From Chloroflexota bacterium (lineage in GTDB: Bacteria; Chloroflexota; Anaerolineae; Anaerolineales; UBA11579): a stretch of 64,000 nucleotides of DNA. Numbering within the stretch: the stretch's first letter is position 1; each line of letters begins with the position of its first letter. The position numbers and the translations under genes were made by a program. The stretch lies in the NCBI GenBank assembly GCA_016191875.1, contig JACPVG010000036.1, positions 299,252-363,251 of the forward strand. The letters are read 5' to 3'. Positions 1-9,881 of the stretch are shown here, piece by piece. A model generated the notes under the pieces. The model was not told where the DNA came from and did no database searches. It worked only from the letters and a program-made list of their open reading frames with translations.

Positions 1-1080
1 TTCGAGTCCAGCGGCGACATCTACCTCTTCCTGCACCCCGGCCCGGAAGCGGTTCGGGAGCCCTGGCCGGCGGTGGTCGTCGGCAATGTGCCGCGCGGCG
101 AAGACGCCTTCGCCATGGATGTGGACGGTGACGGCGCGCTGGACATCGTCTCCTCGCACGAGGGTGACACCCTCGCCATCTATGTGCATTGGGGGCCGCG
201 CAACCCCGCCAACCTGCTCGACCCGGAGAAATGGAAGACCGAACTCCTGCCGGCCTCGCAGGGCGTCTCTTGGATGTTCGCCATCCCGATGGACGTGAAC
301 CAGGATGGCCGCATGGATATCGTGGCCGGGGCGAAGAGCGATTACATCCGGGTCACGCGCGGCGAGGTGGCCTGGTTCGAGGCTCCCCAGGAGAACCGGC
401 GCGACCTGAGCGCTTGGCGGCATCATGAGATCGACTACGCCGGCTGGGTGATGTCGCTGATCGAATACGATGTCAACGGCGACGGCCTGCCCGATTTGGT
501 GGTCACCGACCGCGACTCGGACGCCGAGCACCAGGGGCCGCGCTGGCTGGAGAACCCCGGCCGCGCCTGGCGGCGTGAATGGGTTTCGCACTTCTTCCGC
601 GACCTGGCGGGGACGTGGCCCAACTTCATGGACATCGGCGACCTGGACGGCGACGGCATTGAGGATTTCGTCATTCCTCTGCACCAGGAAGCAACGGTCC
701 TGTTCGTGCGCCGGTTGAACAAGGATGGAGCGTCGGAGGTGGAAACCTACCCGATCCAATGGGCCGGCACGGATGCAGAAATTCCCAAGGGTGTGGCTCT
801 CCACGACGTGGACCGCGACGGACAGATGGACATCATCCTGAGTTTCGCCCGCGCCGAAGATGGCTCGTCCGGCCTGGGCTGGCTTAGCCACTCAGGCAAC
901 CCCTACGAGCCGCTGTGGACCTGGCACGACATCGCCGGGCAGCAGGGCATAAAGTACGACTTCCCGCTGCTCTACGACGTGGACCAGGATGGCGACCTGG
1001 ACATCCTCATCACCGAAGAAGAAGGCGGCCTGGGCGTGGTGTGGTACGAGAATCCGCTCATCAACCCGCCCGCGCCGTGA
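1..1080 (+). CDS. FG-GAP/VCBS-repeat protein, 5' truncated by window edge
   Basis: Frame is open from base 1 (FESSGDIYLFLHPGPE...) into the listed ORF; repeated D-x-D-G-D-G-x-x-D motifs (MDVDGDGALDIV, YDVNGDGLPDLV, GDLDGDGIEDFV, YDVDQDGDLDIL). Confidence 0.85.
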   Translation, partial: FESSGDIYLFLHPGPEAVREPWPAVVVGNVPRGEDAFAMDVDGDGALDIVSSHEGDTLAIYVHWGPRNPANLLDPEKWKTELLPASQGVSWMFAIPMDVNQDGRMDIVAGAKSDYIRVTRGEVAWFEAPQENRRDLSAWRHHEIDYAGWVMSLIEYDVNGDGLPDLVVTDRDSDAEHQGPRWLENPGRAWRREWVSHFFRDLAGTWPNFMDIGDLDGDGIEDFVIPLHQEATVLFVRRLNKDGASEVETYPIQWAGTDAEIPKGVALHDVDRDGQMDIILSFARAEDGSSGLGWLSHSGNPYEPLWTWHDIAGQQGIKYDFPLLYDVDQDGDLDILITEEEGGLGVVWYENPLINPPAP

Positions 1081-1203
1081 GAAATCGCGAGCCGAGGCTG
1101 GCACCGGCCGGCCGTCTGGGCGCCGTGGCTGGGGGCACTCCATGAAAGCGTATGCTGTCGCCTGAAGATCTTATGGGTTCCAGATGGCTGCCCATCAGGT
1201 CGT

Positions 1204-2589
1204 TCAAAATCCGGCGTAGATGAAATCTGCCCTGGCCAGGCCGCGCAGGGAAACGAACACCACCAGCGCCAGCCCGGCGGCGGCGAATGCACGCGCCCAC
1301 TTCGGCCAGAGCTGGAAGAACAATTCGCCGCGGCGCGTCTGGGCCGCATCCAGGGCCAGTGAAACCAGTGCTACCCCCCAGACCTGCGGGAGAGCCGCCC
1401 ACCAGCGTGACGGTTCCAGCAGCGCCAGCCAGTAGGCCAGGCTGGCCGAGATACCCACCTGAAATGGCACCCAGGCCAGGCTGACCAGCACAAAGACCGT
1501 GAGCGCGCCGAGCGTTTGCAGCCAGAGCGGTTTCTCTTGGGGAGGCCGCGCCCGGCCCCACAGGGCCGGAAGGCGTTCGGCGGCCTGGTACAGCCCGTGG
1601 AGGCCGCCCCACAACAACATCCGGGCCAGACCACCCTCTGCGCTGCCATGCCACAGGCCGCTGGCGAGCATGGTGACCAACGGCGGCACGGCGATGTGGA
1701 CCAACACTACAGACGAAGGCAGGCCTTTCGCCAGTGCCCGCCGCACCGGGAAGTAAACGTAATCTCGCAGCCAGTGGGAAAGCGAAATGTGCCAGCGGTT
1801 CCAGAACTCGGCGAAGTTGCGGGCGAAGAAGGGCTGCTCGAAGTTGCGGCTCAATTCGATGCCGAACAGCAGGCTGGCGGCGCGCATCAGGTCGGTGTAA
1901 CCGGCGAAGTCGTTGTAGAGCGCGAAAGCGTAGGCCACCAGCCAGGTTACCAGCCCGCTCTCGTGTGCCCAGAAGGCGTTATCCGGGATCATGGCGAACA
2001 GGCCGTCGGCCAGCACCGCCTTGCGCAGCAGCCCCAGCGCCGCCAGCCCGAACGCCTGCTGCACCTGCGCGGCCTGGGGCGGACCGGAAACGGCCAGGCG
2101 CGGCACGAAGAGCCGGGCGCGCTCCAACGGGCCCGAAAGGAATTTGGGGAAATAAGCCAGATACAGCAGGACATCCAGCGGGCTGGCCAGGGCGGGCATC
2201 TGGCCGCGGCGCACGTCCACCAGATAGGAAACCGCCTGCACGGAATAGAAGGAAAGTCCCAGCGGGGCCAGCAGGGCCAGCGTGGCCGGGTTGAGGCCGG
2301 TGAGAGCGGCCAGCGGCTCAAGGAAATATCCCTGAAGCTTGAAGGTCAACAGCAGGCCAAGGTTGAGCAGTGCGCCCAGCCACGGCCCCCAGACCGCTGG
2401 CCGGCGCCCCAGCGCCCAGGTGAGCAGGCCAACGCCCGTCAGCAGGAGGGCCGGGAACCAGCCCCAGGCCAGAGCAAATGCCAGCGAAAGGACGAGCAGC
2501 CAGGCGCGCCGCCATTTCGCTGGCAACGCCCAATAGATCAGCGCTCCGGTCAGGGTCAGGCCCCAAAACGCCCAGGAAAGGATGCTCAC
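1204..2589 (-). CDS. MBOAT family O-acyltransferase (AlgI-like)
   Basis: 461 aa polytopic protein with MBOAT signature FAEFWNRWHISLSHWLRDYVYFPVRR and a downstream conserved His region (ASGLWHGSAEGG). Confidence 0.9.
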   Translation of the reverse strand: MSILSWAFWGLTLTGALIYWALPAKWRRAWLLVLSLAFALAWGWFPALLLTGVGLLTWALGRRPAVWGPWLGALLNLGLLLTFKLQGYFLEPLAALTGLNPATLALLAPLGLSFYSVQAVSYLVDVRRGQMPALASPLDVLLYLAYFPKFLSGPLERARLFVPRLAVSGPPQAAQVQQAFGLAALGLLRKAVLADGLFAMIPDNAFWAHESGLVTWLVAYAFALYNDFAGYTDLMRAASLLFGIELSRNFEQPFFARNFAEFWNRWHISLSHWLRDYVYFPVRRALAKGLPSSVVLVHIAVPPLVTMLASGLWHGSAEGGLARMLLWGGLHGLYQAAERLPALWGRARPPQEKPLWLQTLGALTVFVLVSLAWVPFQVGISASLAYWLALLEPSRWWAALPQVWGVALVSLALDAAQTRRGELFFQLWPKWARAFAAAGLALVVFVSLRGLARADFIYAGF

Positions 2590-3641
2590 GGCGCGCCTGG
2601 CAACTGTATCTTCAACCGCGCCGCCAGCCAGGCGCTGAACTGCTGCGCGCCGGCGCGGTTGAGGTGGTTGCGGTCGGCCCAGACGGCGGGCGGCAGATCA
2701 ACCTGGCCGAAGGACGGCACAAACAGAAATTCGTTGGCCGTGGAGAAATCTTCCAACGCCTGGATAAAGGCGGCATGGTCGGCCGCGCCGTTGCCCAGAT
2801 ACAACAGGAAGGATTCGTGGACGGGCATTTCCACCAGGACGAGACGCGTCCCGGAAGCCGCCGCAGCGCGCGCCAGGTCTTCCAGGCCGGCCCACTCCTC
2901 CGGCAGGATGCGGTAATCGCGCAGGCTTGCAACGATCTCGCGCTGGGTGAGTTCGGGTTCGCTAAGCGGCTGGGTGACGTCGATGCTCTGGCCGTCGATG
3001 GGTTCAAACCCATCATAGTCCTCCAGGGACGTCGGAGTGACCCACCATTCACCGAGCGGTTCGGCCCAGTAGGAGAAGGCCAGCAACTGCCCGTAGAAGC
3101 GCGAGCGGGCCAGCAGCCAGCCTTCGAGCGTGAACTGCCCACGGGCGTATTGCAGCCACGGCCTGGGGATGACCAATTGGCGCCACTGGGTCGCGCTGTC
3201 GATGGCGGCGAAGGCGCGCATTTCCACCCCATAGATGAGCAGGGTTGGCCGGTAACGTTGCAGCAAGGCGTGGGCCAGCGCTCCGGCTCCGGCGGCGCTC
3301 ATCCCATTGAGGCTGAAGTTGAAGCATTCCACGCCCAGCCTGTCTGCCAGTGGGTTGGGGTCCAGGCCCAGCAGAGGCATGGAACTGCCAAGAATGATGC
3401 AGTCGATGACGCCCTGTTCGGCGAGGCGGGCATCCAGGGCGGCCAGCTTCAGATCGAGTTGGCGCAGGGGAGTGCCAACTCCCGGTGCGGGCAGATGGGC
3501 GGCCAGCGGCGCGCGCACAAGCGCCTCGCCGGAGAGGCACACAACCGCCAGCGCCAGCAGGGTGCGGCGAATGGAGGAGGCGATATCTCTAAGGGTGACC
3601 GACGGCGAAGGTTTATCCATCAGCACAAAGCTCCGGGTCAT
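2586..3641 (-). CDS. SGNH-hydrolase-like protein partnered with the MBOAT acyltransferase
   Basis: 351 aa, N-terminal hydrophobic segment, IILGSSMPLLGLDP block and C-terminal DRNHLNRAGAQQFSAWL (D-x-x-H-like); 4-nt overlap with the MBOAT gene. Confidence 0.65.
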   Translation of the reverse strand: MTRSFVLMDKPSPSVTLRDIASSIRRTLLALAVVCLSGEALVRAPLAAHLPAPGVGTPLRQLDLKLAALDARLAEQGVIDCIILGSSMPLLGLDPNPLADRLGVECFNFSLNGMSAAGAGALAHALLQRYRPTLLIYGVEMRAFAAIDSATQWRQLVIPRPWLQYARGQFTLEGWLLARSRFYGQLLAFSYWAEPLGEWWVTPTSLEDYDGFEPIDGQSIDVTQPLSEPELTQREIVASLRDYRILPEEWAGLEDLARAAAASGTRLVLVEMPVHESFLLYLGNGAADHAAFIQALEDFSTANEFLFVPSFGQVDLPPAVWADRNHLNRAGAQQFSAWLAARLKIQLPGAP

Positions 3642-3754
3642 TATATGCCCTTATCTTCTGAGATGTTGCTCACAGAGTATCGTTTCCAGCATTCGGCGTT
3701 CTTCCGGAATTGAACTGCAAAAAAGGAATAGCGGGTTCTAACAAACTCGAGACC

Positions 3755-3799
3755 TTGACAACCCTCAAACTTCTTGTACAATAATAACGAACGTTCGTT
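3755..3799 (+). promoter_or_regulatory. Promoter with overlapping palindromic operator for the TetR/ABC exporter operon
   Basis: TTGACA 3755-3760, N16, TACAAT 3777-3782; perfect palindrome AACGAACGTTCGTT 3786-3799 just upstream of the TetR start. Confidence 0.7.
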
Positions 3800-3817
3800 C
3801 ATTTCAAGGATACTGTG

Positions 3818-4432
3818 ATGACCGAAGAGATCCGGACCAAAGGCAAGCGCACACGTGAGGATATCCTCCAGGCGGCGTACGAGTTGTTCATCGCCAATGG
3901 TTACCACGGCACCTCCATGCGCCAGATCGCCGAGCGGGCTGGCATCGCCCTGGGCGGCATCTACAACCACTTCACCGGCAAGGAACAGATCTTCAAGGAA
4001 GTCATCATCCGCTTCCATCCGATCAAGGAACTGGTGCCGCTCATGGAGCAGGCCGAGGGCGAGACGGTAGCCGAATCGATGCGCGCCATCGCCCACATCA
4101 TCCAGGGCGAACTGAGCAAGCGGCGGGAATACCTGAACCTCCTGTTTGTGGAAATCGTGGAGTTCCAGGCCGCGCACCTGTCGGCCATCTTCAAGGAAGT
4201 GGTGCCGGTCGGGCTGCGCTTCGCCGAGGGGCTGTTCCGCCGGCGCGGCCAGTTGCGCGGCGGCAACGTGCCGCTGATGATGTTCGCCTTCCTTGTGCTG
4301 ATGTTCGGCTACTTCTTCGCCCAGAGTTTCGTCGAGGAACGCGTGCGCCTGCCGCTGCTGCGGCTGGACCTCGACCGCCTGGTGGATATCTACCTCTACG
4401 GCATCCTCGCCGATCGCCCGGAAAAGGGGTAA
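3818..4432 (+). CDS. TetR/AcrR family transcriptional regulator
   Basis: N-terminal HTH: TREDILQAAYELFIANGYHGTSMRQIAERAGIALGGIYNHFTGKEQIF. ATG at 3818 preferred over GTG 3815; upstream AAGGA. Confidence 0.92.
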   Translation: MTEEIRTKGKRTREDILQAAYELFIANGYHGTSMRQIAERAGIALGGIYNHFTGKEQIFKEVIIRFHPIKELVPLMEQAEGETVAESMRAIAHIIQGELSKRREYLNLLFVEIVEFQAAHLSAIFKEVVPVGLRFAEGLFRRRGQLRGGNVPLMMFAFLVLMFGYFFAQSFVEERVRLPLLRLDLDRLVDIYLYGILADRPEKG

Positions 4433-4437
4433 CGCCC

Positions 4438-5571
4438 ATGCGCAACACCCGCCTGCTTTCCATGATTCGCAAGGAATTCATCCAGATCCTGCGCGACCCG
4501 CGCACGCTGGCGCTGGTGCTGGTCATCCCGGTGGTGCAGTTGTTCCTGCTCGGCTACGCCGCCAACAACGACGTGCGCAACGTGCCGCTGGCGGTGTTCG
4601 ACCAGGACCGCAGCCCGGCGGCGCGTGAATTGCTGGACGCCTACCGGGCGGCGGACTACTTCATGCTGGCCTTCGACGTCTCCTCCGAGGAGGAATTGCG
4701 CCGCCTGATCGAGAACGGCCAGGCCGGGGTGGGGCTGATCATCCCGCCCGGCTACGGGGCGGCGATCGAGGGGACCGGCTCGGCGGACGTGATGTTCATC
4801 TTAGACGGCAGCGACCCGTCGGTGGCGGCCACCGGGCTTTCGGCCGCGCAGTTGATCGGCCAGGCGCATGGCGCCCGCATCCAGGCCGAACGCCTGGCGC
4901 GCATCGGCGTGACGGGCGCGGCTCAGCCGCCGCTGGAGGTGCACCTGACCGTCTGGTACAACCCCGACCTGGAAGACTCCTTCTTCATGATTCCGGGCAT
5001 CATTGGCATGATCCTTTATGCCATCACTTCGCTGCTCACCGCCAACGCCGTGGTGCGCGAACGCGAGCGCGGCACCATCGAGCAGTTGATCATTACACCC
5101 ATCCGGCCCTGGGAACTGGTGGTGGGCAAGATCGCGCCCTACACCATCCTGGCGCTGCTCAACACCATCGAAGTGCTCGCCATCGGTTCGCTCTGGTTCG
5201 GCGTGCCCATCCGGAGCAGCCTGCTGGTGATCCTGGGGTTGTCGGCGCTGTTCCTGCTCTCCAGCCTGGGGATCGGGTTGCTGGCCTCCACAGTGGCCAA
5301 TACCCAGCAGGAGGCCATGCTCACCGTCTGGCTGACGATGCTGCCGGCGTTGTTCCTCTCCGGTTTCTTCTTCCCCTTGCAGGCCATGCCCAAATTCCTG
5401 CAGGCGGTGAGTCTCATCTTTCCCCTGCGCTATTACCTTTCCATCATCCGCACCCTGCTGCTGAAGGGCACCAGCCCGGCGGCGCTGTGGCCGGACATCC
5501 TGGCGCTGGCGGTCTTCGGGGTCGTCCTGATGACCCTGGCCGCCCTGCGTTTCCGCAAACGATTGGACTGA
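4438..5571 (+). CDS. ABC-2 type transporter permease
   Basis: 377 aa with typical ABC-2 features: MIRKEFIQILRDPRTLALVLVIPVVQLFLLGYA and RERERGTIEQLIITPIRPWELVVGKI. Confidence 0.9.
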   Translation: MRNTRLLSMIRKEFIQILRDPRTLALVLVIPVVQLFLLGYAANNDVRNVPLAVFDQDRSPAARELLDAYRAADYFMLAFDVSSEEELRRLIENGQAGVGLIIPPGYGAAIEGTGSADVMFILDGSDPSVAATGLSAAQLIGQAHGARIQAERLARIGVTGAAQPPLEVHLTVWYNPDLEDSFFMIPGIIGMILYAITSLLTANAVVRERERGTIEQLIITPIRPWELVVGKIAPYTILALLNTIEVLAIGSLWFGVPIRSSLLVILGLSALFLLSSLGIGLLASTVANTQQEAMLTVWLTMLPALFLSGFFFPLQAMPKFLQAVSLIFPLRYYLSIIRTLLLKGTSPAALWPDILALAVFGVVLMTLAALRFRKRLD

Positions 5572-5589
5572 TCCTCTCTGGAGGCCGAC

Positions 5590-6855
5590 ATGCACGAACG
5601 ACTCGCACACATTCGACGTTTCGCCCCGCTGGTGGTCATCGGCGTTTTGCTGGTTGCGGCGGTGGTTTACCTGGTGAACCTGACCCGGCCGGGGGAGGCG
5701 GCCCTGGAAGCCTCCGGCACCATCGAGGCGGTCTCCGTGCGGCTGGCCGCCGAACTGGGCGGCAGGGTGCTGGAAGTGCTCGTCCGCGAGGGCGAAGCGG
5801 TGACGGCCGGGCAGGCGCTGGTGCGCCTGGACGACGCGTTGCTCCAGGCCCAGCGGCGGCAAGCGGCCGCGGCCCTGGCGCAGGCGCCCGCCGGGGTGAC
5901 CGCCGCCCAGCTGGAACTGGAAGCCGCCCAGCAGGCCCACGCTGCGCTGTTCGAAAACCTGGACCTGGCGCGCGCCCAGGCCGCCCAGGAGGCGGCGCGC
6001 GCCGCGACGGTGGTGCGCGACCTGGAACGCAATGTGGTCAACCTGGCCTCGCCCAGCAAGCAGACCGAGATCGACAAGGCACGCGCCAACGTGGTGCTGC
6101 TGGCCGACCGCCTGGACAAGGCCCGCGAAGCCTACGAGCCTTATGCCAACAAGCCCGAAGACAACCTGACGCGCGCCTCGCTCCAGCAGCAACTGGCCGC
6201 CGCCCAGCAGTCCTACGACGACGCCGTGCGGCTGCTCAACAACCTGGAAGGCACCACCAACCCGCTGGACCTGGGTGAAGCCGAGGCCGAATTGCTGGTG
6301 GCGCGCGAGCGGCTGGCGCAGGCCCAGCGCAACCTGGATGATCTGGCCGAAGGGCCCGACCCGGACGCGCTGGCCCTGGCCGAAACCCGGCTGGAGAACG
6401 CCCAGGCGCAATTGACCGCCGCCCAGGCGCGCGTGACCGCCGCCGAAGCCGCCCTGGCGGCGCTGGACCTGCAAATCGAGAAGATGACTGTGCGCGCCCC
6501 GCGCGACGGCATTGTGCTGTCCCGTTCCGTGGAACCCGGCGAGGTGGTCCTGCCCGGCGCGCCCTTAATCACCCTCGCCGACCTCTCCAGCCTGACCATC
6601 ACCGTCTTCCTGCCGGAAGACCTCTACGGGCGGGTGAGCCTGGGGGCGGAGGCCGGCGTGCGGGTCGATTCCTTCCCGGGCGAGGTCTTCAGCGGCGAAG
6701 TGGTGCGCATCGCCGACCAGGCCGAATTCACCCCGCGCAACGTGCAGACCGTCGAGGGGCGCAAGACGACCGTGTTCGCCATCGAACTGCGGGTGGACGA
6801 CCCGCAGGGCCGGCTCAAACCCGGCATGCCCGCCGACGTGGATTTCGAGGACTGA
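5590..6855 (+). CDS. HlyD family periplasmic adaptor/membrane fusion protein
   Basis: N-terminal TM, EASGTIEAVSVRLAAELGGRVLEVLVREGEAVTAGQALVRLD lipoyl-like half, long coiled coil, second half MTVRAPRDGIVLSRSVEPGEVV. Confidence 0.9.
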   Translation: MHERLAHIRRFAPLVVIGVLLVAAVVYLVNLTRPGEAALEASGTIEAVSVRLAAELGGRVLEVLVREGEAVTAGQALVRLDDALLQAQRRQAAAALAQAPAGVTAAQLELEAAQQAHAALFENLDLARAQAAQEAARAATVVRDLERNVVNLASPSKQTEIDKARANVVLLADRLDKAREAYEPYANKPEDNLTRASLQQQLAAAQQSYDDAVRLLNNLEGTTNPLDLGEAEAELLVARERLAQAQRNLDDLAEGPDPDALALAETRLENAQAQLTAAQARVTAAEAALAALDLQIEKMTVRAPRDGIVLSRSVEPGEVVLPGAPLITLADLSSLTITVFLPEDLYGRVSLGAEAGVRVDSFPGEVFSGEVVRIADQAEFTPRNVQTVEGRKTTVFAIELRVDDPQGRLKPGMPADVDFED

Positions 6856-6860
6856 ACCGC

Positions 6861-7808
6861 ATGGCTGAACCGCTCCTGCAGGCGCGCGGCATCACCAAAC
6901 GCTTCGGCGGCAAGGCCGCCGTGGACGGACTGGACCTGGCCCTGTTTCCGGGCGAGATCCTTGGGCTGGTGGGGCCGGACGGGGCCGGGAAGACCACCGC
7001 CATCCGCCTGCTGTGCGGCGCGTTGCGCCTGGACGAAGGCGAAGTGACCCTGATGGGGCTGGATCTGCGCCGCCAGGTGGACCGCGCCCGCGAGCACATC
7101 GGCTATCTTTCGCAGCGGTTTTCCTTCTACGAGGACCTGAGCGTGATGGAGAACCTGCGTTTCTTCGCCGAGATCCGCGGCCTGAGCGGGGTGGAATGGG
7201 GGCCGCGCGCCAATGAAATCCTGGCGTTCGTGGGCCTGGCGGAGTTCACCGAACGGCGCGCCGGCAAGCTCTCCGGCGGCATGCGCCAGAAGCTCGGCCT
7301 GGCCAGCGCGCTGGTGCACCGCCCCAAACTGCTGCTGCTGGACGAACCCACCGGCGGCGTGGACCCGGTGACGCGCCAGGACTTCTGGCAGTTGATCATC
7401 CGCATGGTGCGCCAGGAGGGCGTGGGCGTCATCATCAGCACGCCGTACATGGACGAGGCCACGCGCTGTTCGCGGGTGGCCCTGCTGCAAAACGGCCGGG
7501 CGGTGGCGGAAGATACGCCGGAGAACCTGCGCCGGCGCCTGGCCGGGCGCATCGTGGAAGTGCGCGGCGCGCCTCTGGCTGCCCTGCGCGCCGCCGCGGC
7601 CGGGCTGCCGGGCGTGGCCGATGTGCAGGCATTTGGCGATCGCCTGCACGTGCGGTTGGCCGCGGCTGAACCGGAGACGGCCATCGCTGCCCTGCGGGCC
7701 GTCCTGGCCGGTACGGATATCCGCCTGGACGATGCCCGCGCCATCGCGCCGCAATTGGAGGATGTGTTCATGGCCTACGCCGGGCGCGGAGAGATTCAAG
7801 ATGCCTGA
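6861..7808 (+). CDS. ABC transporter ATP-binding protein
   Basis: Walker A GPDGAGKTT, signature LSGGMRQKL, Walker B LLLLDEPTGGVDP. Confidence 0.93.
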   Translation: MAEPLLQARGITKRFGGKAAVDGLDLALFPGEILGLVGPDGAGKTTAIRLLCGALRLDEGEVTLMGLDLRRQVDRAREHIGYLSQRFSFYEDLSVMENLRFFAEIRGLSGVEWGPRANEILAFVGLAEFTERRAGKLSGGMRQKLGLASALVHRPKLLLLDEPTGGVDPVTRQDFWQLIIRMVRQEGVGVIISTPYMDEATRCSRVALLQNGRAVAEDTPENLRRRLAGRIVEVRGAPLAALRAAAAGLPGVADVQAFGDRLHVRLAAAEPETAIAALRAVLAGTDIRLDDARAIAPQLEDVFMAYAGRGEIQDA

Positions 7809-8706
7809 GCCGGTAATCGTAACGGAGGGTCTGACCAAACGCTTCGGCGATTTCACCGCCGTGGATGCGGTGACCTTCGCGGTGGAGGCGCGCGAGGTGG
7901 TGGGCTACCTGGGCCCCAACGGCTCCGGCAAGACCACCACCATCCGCATGCTGCTGGGCCTGCTGCGCAGCAGCGCCGGGCGCGCTGAGGTGCTGGGTTA
8001 CGACATTGACCGGGAAACCGAGGCCATCCGCCAGCGCGTGGGCTACATGTCCCAGAAGTTTGCCCTGTACGACGACCTGACCGTCTGGGAGAACCTGACC
8101 TTCTACGCCGGGGTCTATGGCGTGATGGAAACCGGCCACCTGACGGATACGCTGGCACGCGTCGGGATGGGCGATTTGCACAGGGAGCGAGTGGCCGACC
8201 TGCCGGTGGGCTGGCGGCAGCGGCTGGCGCTGGCGACGGCCATCGTCCACAACCCGCGCCTGCTGTTCCTGGATGAACCCACCAGCGGGGTGGACCCGTT
8301 GGCGCGGCGCGCTTTCTGGGACCTGATCTACGAATTGGTGGAAAGCGGCATCACGGCCTTTGTGACCACCCACTTCATGGACGAGGCCGAATACTGCCAG
8401 CGAGTGGGCATCATGCGCGCCGGACGGCTGCTGGCGATGGACGCGCCCTCGGCGCTGAAGCGCGAGGCGTTGCCCGGCCGGGCCTGGGACGTGCGCCCGG
8501 CCGACCTGCTGGCGGCGCTGGCCGCCCTGGAGGCTGCGCCGGGGGTGCAACGCGTCGGGCTGGCGGGCGACCACCTGCGGGTGATCGCCGCCGCGGATGT
8601 GGAAGGCGCGGCCCTGGCGAAAGCGGCGGGAGACGGACGCGCCGGGGTGGAAGTGACGCCGGCCGAGCCCAGCCTGGAGGACGTGTTCCTGGCGCTGGCG
8701 GGCTGA
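7801..8706 (+). CDS. ABC transporter ATP-binding protein (second ATPase)
   Basis: MPEPVIVTEGLTKRFGDF start at 7801, overlapping the previous stop; GPNGSGKTT, LPVGWRQRLALA, LLFLDEPTSGVDP. Confidence 0.93.
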   Translation: MPEPVIVTEGLTKRFGDFTAVDAVTFAVEAREVVGYLGPNGSGKTTTIRMLLGLLRSSAGRAEVLGYDIDRETEAIRQRVGYMSQKFALYDDLTVWENLTFYAGVYGVMETGHLTDTLARVGMGDLHRERVADLPVGWRQRLALATAIVHNPRLLFLDEPTSGVDPLARRAFWDLIYELVESGITAFVTTHFMDEAEYCQRVGIMRAGRLLAMDAPSALKREALPGRAWDVRPADLLAALAALEAAPGVQRVGLAGDHLRVIAAADVEGAALAKAAGDGRAGVEVTPAEPSLEDVFLALAG

Positions 8707-8734
8707 ACCGGCAGAGTGCGATACAATTCGCGGC

Positions 8735-9433
8735 ATGAATTCCGCCCAATATTCTCCCCTTTCCGTCTTCCTGAGCATCGCCGGCTTGCTGGCGCTGGCC
8801 GCCTGCCAGAGCGCCCCGCCGGCCACGCCCACCCCGCCGCCCACGCCCGTCCCGGCGCCGACGGCCACCGCCTCCGAATTTCTGTACGCCGATGACTTCT
8901 CGGACCCGGAGAGCGGTTGGGACCGGGGGAGCTTCGCAGAAGGCACAACCGATTACGGTGAGGGCGTCTATCGCATCGATGTGACCGCCCCCAACCAACT
9001 GCTGTGGGCCACGGCCTACCGTCAATTTGGGGATCTGCGCATTGAGGTAACCGCACGGTTGGCGGAGGGCGGCGAGGACAACAGTTTTGGCATCATCTGC
9101 CGCCACGTTGATCCGGAGAATTTTTATGCCCTGGTGGTGAGCAGCGACGGCTACGCCGCTATCCGCAAGCGGGTGTTCGGCGGGGAACTGCTGGTGATTA
9201 CGGGGGAGGGGAAGTTCACGCCCGTGGAATTATGGCCGGGGGCCGGTGAGACGGTCAATCTGGCGGCCGAGTGTGTGGGCGACCGCCTGCGCCTTTTCGT
9301 GAACGGTGAACTGATTCTGGAGGCTCAGGATGGCGATCTGCGCAGCGGCGATATTGGCCTGATGGCGGGGACGTTCAGCGCGGAGAAGACCTCCGTTGAG
9401 TTCGACGATTTCCGGGCGCTGCCAGCGCCGTAA
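8735..9433 (+). CDS. Lipoprotein with LamG/3-keto-disaccharide-hydrolase-like domain
   Basis: Lipobox LLALAACQS, P/T-rich linker, then FSDPESGWDRGSF...NSFGIICRHVDPENFYALVVSSDGYAAIRK jelly-roll-like pattern. Confidence 0.65.
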   Translation: MNSAQYSPLSVFLSIAGLLALAACQSAPPATPTPPPTPVPAPTATASEFLYADDFSDPESGWDRGSFAEGTTDYGEGVYRIDVTAPNQLLWATAYRQFGDLRIEVTARLAEGGEDNSFGIICRHVDPENFYALVVSSDGYAAIRKRVFGGELLVITGEGKFTPVELWPGAGETVNLAAECVGDRLRLFVNGELILEAQDGDLRSGDIGLMAGTFSAEKTSVEFDDFRALPAP

Positions 9434-9458
9434 GGGCGGCGCCAGCGGGAATTACGCA

Positions 9459-9881
9459 TCATTCCCGAATGTTCGTCTGCGTGTCTTCGTTGTGACCGGT
9501 CGTGGCGTCGTCGCTGTCCAGTCCGCCGGTGCTTTCTTTGGTCTGCTTGTTGAGCGCCGCGCTGTCGATGACGAACATCAGCGGCAGCCCGGCCAGAGAG
9601 ATCAGGTCGCCGGAATACAGCACCGCCCGCCTGATCTTCTTGTTATTAAGGAAAGTCCCGCCGGTCGAATCTTTATCGACCAGAACGAACTGATTCTCTT
9701 CGGAATGGATCTCGGCGTGGAAGCGCGAGACGGCCGGGTCGTTGATGACCACATCGTTCTCCAGCAGGCGGCCCATGGTGGTCACCTGCTTGTGCAAAGG
9801 GATGATTTGCGCGTTAAGCAAAAGGTACGCGTTGGCTGAAGGTCTGGTCGTTTGATCCATCTTCCCACCTATCGAAGTCAC
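9459..9881 (-). CDS. FHA domain protein
   Basis: TTMGRLLENDVVINDPAVSRFHAEIHSEENQFVLVDKDSTGGTFLNNKKI: canonical FHA core (GR..N, SRxHA, S/TGGTFLN). Confidence 0.92.
   Translation of the reverse strand: MTSIGGKMDQTTRPSANAYLLLNAQIIPLHKQVTTMGRLLENDVVINDPAVSRFHAEIHSEENQFVLVDKDSTGGTFLNNKKIRRAVLYSGDLISLAGLPLMFVIDSAALNKQTKESTGGLDSDDATTGHNEDTQTNIRE

Noticed and set aside
1516-2916. 466-aa plus-strand ORF
   Set aside because: Antisense to the MBOAT and SGNH genes with low-complexity composition.
4801-6474. 557-aa minus-strand ORF
   Set aside because: Antisense to ABC permease and HlyD genes, with Gln/Gly/Arg-biased shadow composition.
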